Shown here one piece after another: positions 60,761 through 64,000 of a stretch of 64,000 nt of DNA; the first letter of the stretch is position 1, and each line of letters begins with the position of its first letter. The notes beneath the pieces are model-generated. The model did not search any database and had not been told where the DNA came from. It saw only the letters and a program-made list of their open reading frames with translations. The DNA is from Lucifuga dentata (lineage: Eukaryota; Chordata; Actinopteri; Ophidiiformes; Bythitidae): the NCBI GenBank assembly GCA_014773175.1, contig VXCM01002042.1, forward strand, positions 1 to 64,000. Direction: 5' to 3'. The translations under genes were made by a program, and so were the position numbers.

Positions 60761-61873
60761 TGAAAACATTGAAAATATCTATTTTATTCAAACATTCTGA
60801 CAAATCTAGTTCGGTTTCACTAAGCCTGACATCTATATGCCAGCCCTAACTAGACCTGACTAGAGTTTCTAAAAGACAATGTTCAGATCCACAAAGGTCA
60901 TATCAAGTTTCCCTGTGTTATTACAACATAGTTTCTGTACAAAATCATTTTACAGACAAGATTTCTTGGACTAGATCTCAGCAGAAATGATCAGTAGGCT
61001 TACTTGTATCTGCTTGATAAGAAGAAATAAAAGACTGACCCAAAGAGCTGTTTGCTCATAATGAAAAATGTGGCAAGATACTATTAAGGGAATGCGTACA
61101 AATTCATAATTATAACAGACTTAAATACAGGATGAAGGGAAAACCTAGACTAAACTAAACTAAACTAGACATTGATACAGAGACTGGATATCTATGGGTG
61201 ATAAATTACAGCAAAATTCAATATAAAGTGTCCCCTGATGGGAGTGGCCTTTTCCAGGATGACAGTGTCTCTGTCCATAGAGCATGTGAGGTCAGTGGGT
61301 GGTTTTCAGCATAATAAAATGATATGAGTTATATGCTATGGCTTTCAGTCACAGATCTCACCCATTTCAACATGTATGGAAGAATTTGGAGCAATATATT
61401 AGACAGCGCTGAACATTACCATCGTCATAACACCAAATGAGGGATTATTCTTTTTTTTTTTTTTAGNTTTTTTTTTTTTTTAGAAGAAGAATGGTGTTCT
61501 ATTCCTCCACTAGTTTTACATACTTATTCTATATGCTGAGGTGCAATGAAGCTGTTCTGTTGGTTTATTAGGGCCCAGCACCTTGCAGAGATTTTATGTT
61601 GGTTTTTTTCCTTTAATTTGTCACCTGTCTGTACAGCCTCTTTCTGTATTTGCCTTTACTGGGTAAAGATATTGATTCCTGTTAAAAAAAAACAAAACAA
61701 AAAAAACAATCAAGGACTTTCATTTTTTGTACAGGTGGACTTTCAGGCACACTAAATGGAATGCAGCCATATGAATGTGTTTGACCAGTAAAAAGGTCAG
61801 TTTTGGGAGCATTTAAACCACGCCCATTTTACTGAGGAGGTTGTTGTACTATAACTGATGCAGCTGACCAACG

Positions 61874-63631
61874 ATGGCAACGTCTCCTATTAAAGCTTTC
61901 CTGCTGACGTATTTTATGCCAGAAATATGCTATGACGAGTTCTTCATCAACTTTCACTTTATACACGGTGAGGCTCGTCGGGACATTTCGGAATAAATCG
62001 GGGACATTCGGACTTCAGAAGTTCCGGAATGCTTCCAGTGTCTAAGTCTGTAACAAGACTGTTCCCGAAATGAAATAATGTTTTAATATTAAGTCACATT
62101 GCTATGTTGAATTTTTACAGCTGTTGTCATCTGCACGTTTACATTTTATGTTTGTTTTTTGTTTTTTTTTCCAGTTCCGTGCTTGAAGGTTATACTGAGC
62201 AAAACAGTGGGATTCTGGATCTTTCTGGACACAGTGCTGTGTAAGAACTGATTTAATCACGTGACAGCAGAGACAAATTCTAAACATTTAATTTTACCTA
62301 CCGTCTCTCTTAAAAAAAAAAAAATCACAAGTACACCAGCAGGTGAAAGATTTTTTTTAAAAATTTTACCATGGTATATGCATGACCACAACACTGTGCT
62401 AAAACAGTCCATTAATTTATCATCAGAAAATTAATCAGCAGCAATCCAATCATTTTAGTCTTTTATGAAGTTAAAAAGATCAAAGATTTGCAAGTTCCAG
62501 CTTCTCAAAAGTGAAGATTTGATGATCTGTAAAGTGAATCCTACAGTATTTTAGCATTTAAGTCAAAACAGGAATGTAGGAAACTGTTGGGACTAGTGAT
62601 GAGCATTTATCAATACTTTTGTCATTTTATAGACTAAATGATTAATCAAAAACTAATCAATAGATTAAACAACAATTAAAAATAATCATTAAATGCAGCT
62701 CCACCATCATTCCCAAGGTGCCACTGTTAGTGATTGTATGACTGCAACATGGCATTTCATTTGTGTAAAATCACAGACATTTTCTCTAGGTAATAGTGAT
62801 ATCATTTATGCAATAACACATTAAAATAGTAAATGCAATCTTGATGTGAATATTAGGAAGTTATTTTTCCATACAAAGTGTTTTTGACTGTCGTTACATG
62901 AAAGGACTGTGATTGTTTAATTATCTGGTAGTTGGTTAGTATGCAACTAGATCAGCTTACACAGTATCTGATGAAACCACAAGGTCTTACTCATTGTTTA
63001 CTTATAGATCACTCATTTACTGCTCCACTACCAACAAAACCACACGTAATTTTATCTTTTTTGTGGCTTTTAATCTTATGAGTCAGTGATGCACAATTGA
63101 TTAGTGATGGAAAAGAAAGTGGGAGAGGCAGAGTTCATCTTTAGGCAGATCTTGTTTATTGATGAATCAGGCCTGAGGAGAGTATAGCTACAGCATGTGA
63201 TGTGAAAGAGTCTAAAAGTTGTGTGTCTGTGTGTGAGATACTTATAGATGAGTGGAAATAGAGTGTGTCTATGAATGAAGGATGAGCAGACCGAGTATGC
63301 CAACATAATATATGATGCCGACAGTTTGGAGAAATGCTAAAACAGTACCAACTGGTTCAAGTAAAGATTAAATTACAGAGTGAGTAAAATGTTACAAAAA
63401 GGTACAAAGCAGTAATTTTCCATTTCAATCATCATCATTAACATCTTCCTCTTCTTTCTCCTCTGCACCATCTAACCGCCTTTCTATCCTCCCTGCAGCA
63501 CACCTGCTTCAGCTGTTGAAGATACTGAGAGGAGGAAGTGCAGACGGCCTGAGCCTGACCTCCGTCCTGCTGCAGCTTCATGCCGTCTCATGTCCTGTGG
63601 TCTACTTCATGGCCAACAACTTCCCTCTCTT
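61874..63631 (+). CDS. mpdu1: Mannose-P-dolichol utilization defect 1-like protein, first three exons (partial at right edge)
   Basis: Exons are 61874-61967, 62175-62240 and 63499-63631, GT-AG with matching phases, giving 97 residues before the last donor (GTAAGAG). The rest lies beyond the window. MPDU1 is a multi-pass ER-membrane PQ-loop protein needed for use of dolichol-phosphate-mannose and -glucose in N-glycan, GPI and O-mannose synthesis. Matches to the family are PEICYDEFF, HVPCLKVILSKTVG, KILRGGSADGLSL and MANNFPL, in order and with the expected spacing. Oddity: the first PQ-loop repeat has HLLQLLK where human has KLPQVFK, so the Pro of the name-giving PQ is replaced by Leu. It could be a diverged teleost paralogue (mpdu1a/b). 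Introns show nothing notable apart from poly-A. Confidence 0.88.
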
Positions 63632-64000
63632 GTAAGAGATACGTGGCATAACGGTGATGAGTTTAAAGACTTCATAGTTCACTGGTGAATTTGTCACTGT
63701 CGGTACATCTACAGTAGATCATATTGAGGCAGGAATATCCTGTTGCCTTCAAGGTACAGGTACAAGAACCGTTCCTCTGCCTGACTTGTTAAAGTTGCTT
63801 TCCTAAGCTTGTGTTTTTATGCAGAGACTGATTGTGTAAAAAGTCATTGCCATGCTCCAGAACAGTTGTGAAATGGTGCATGATTTATGATTAAGCAATG
63901 CTATGCTGCTGGAAGAATTATTTGAATGATCAGTTGGTACAAAGGTCCTCAGTGCCAAGTAATCTGCAGATCACTACCTGCCTGTATTGTTAACTTGGCA
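63632..64000 (+). other. mpdu1: Intron 3 of the mpdu1-like gene (to window end)
   Basis: No next exon (expected to start with the equivalent of SWGE) is visible before the window ends. Confidence 0.6.

Larger units (their letters stand above)
58201..61873. other. Intergenic region between divergent L6-family gene and mpdu1-like gene
   Basis: The two genes are divergently transcribed about 3.7 kb apart. No further gene is seen. The space holds three retroelement-type fragments listed separately and a poly-T join with an N at 61467. The proximal mpdu1 promoter presumably lies in the last few hundred bases. Confidence 0.5.

Noticed and set aside
1..64000. Prokaryotic-style systems (operons, CRISPR arrays, defence islands, phage)
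   Set aside because: All genes have introns and vertebrate affinities; direct repeats present are microsatellites, transposons or assembly overlaps, with no spacer-repeat pattern.

Overview
This is a 64 kb piece of a ray-finned (teleost) fish nuclear genome from a short-read draft assembly. The evidence is small exons with GT-AG introns, abundant microsatellites, fish-type dispersed repeats, and proteins that match vertebrate families exon by exon. There is no bacterial, phage, plasmid or CRISPR content. Six protein-coding genes could be assembled exon by exon with matching splice phases.

From left to right: hsd17b3 (minus strand, 11 coding exons, 310 aa); a retinal membrane guanylyl cyclase (plus, 19 coding exons, interrupted by one in-frame TGA); an insulin receptor substrate (IRS) adaptor (plus, 2 coding exons, 1187 aa once an assembly duplication is collapsed); slc25a15, a mitochondrial ornithine carrier (plus, 6 coding exons, 302 aa); a four-TM L6-family gene of TM4SF4/TM4SF5 type (minus, 5 exons, 192 aa, last coding exon only 9 bp); and the first three exons of an mpdu1-like gene (plus, running off the right edge). 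These genes do not form a pathway or operon; this is ordinary vertebrate synteny. Human GUCY2D, MPDU1 and TM4SF5 all lie on 17p13, while GUCY2F and IRS4 are neighbours on Xq22.3, so this locus looks like a piece of that ancient paralogon.

The left 11 kb is the most rearranged part. A block carrying hsd17b3 exon 1 and upstream DNA is present twice (about 1.2-2.7 kb and 7.9-11.1 kb). Each copy carries an unidentified coding-like stretch, decayed in the left copy. The first 570 bases are a degenerate array of short palindromic TTATAA-type units.

Intergenic and intronic DNA holds an internally deleted Tc1-like transposon, a 0.55-0.77 kb terminal-inverted-repeat family (two copies plus a fragment), a 1.07 kb giant palindrome, LINE fragments, a 0.4 kb diverged tandem duplication, a 190 bp AT-rich hairpin and many microsatellites. 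Twenty-two isolated N positions are scaffold joins. Ten of them are flanked by identical direct repeats of about 60-67 bp, which are unmerged contig overlaps and not biology; two of these damage gene models (hsd17b3 exon 7 and IRS exon 2).
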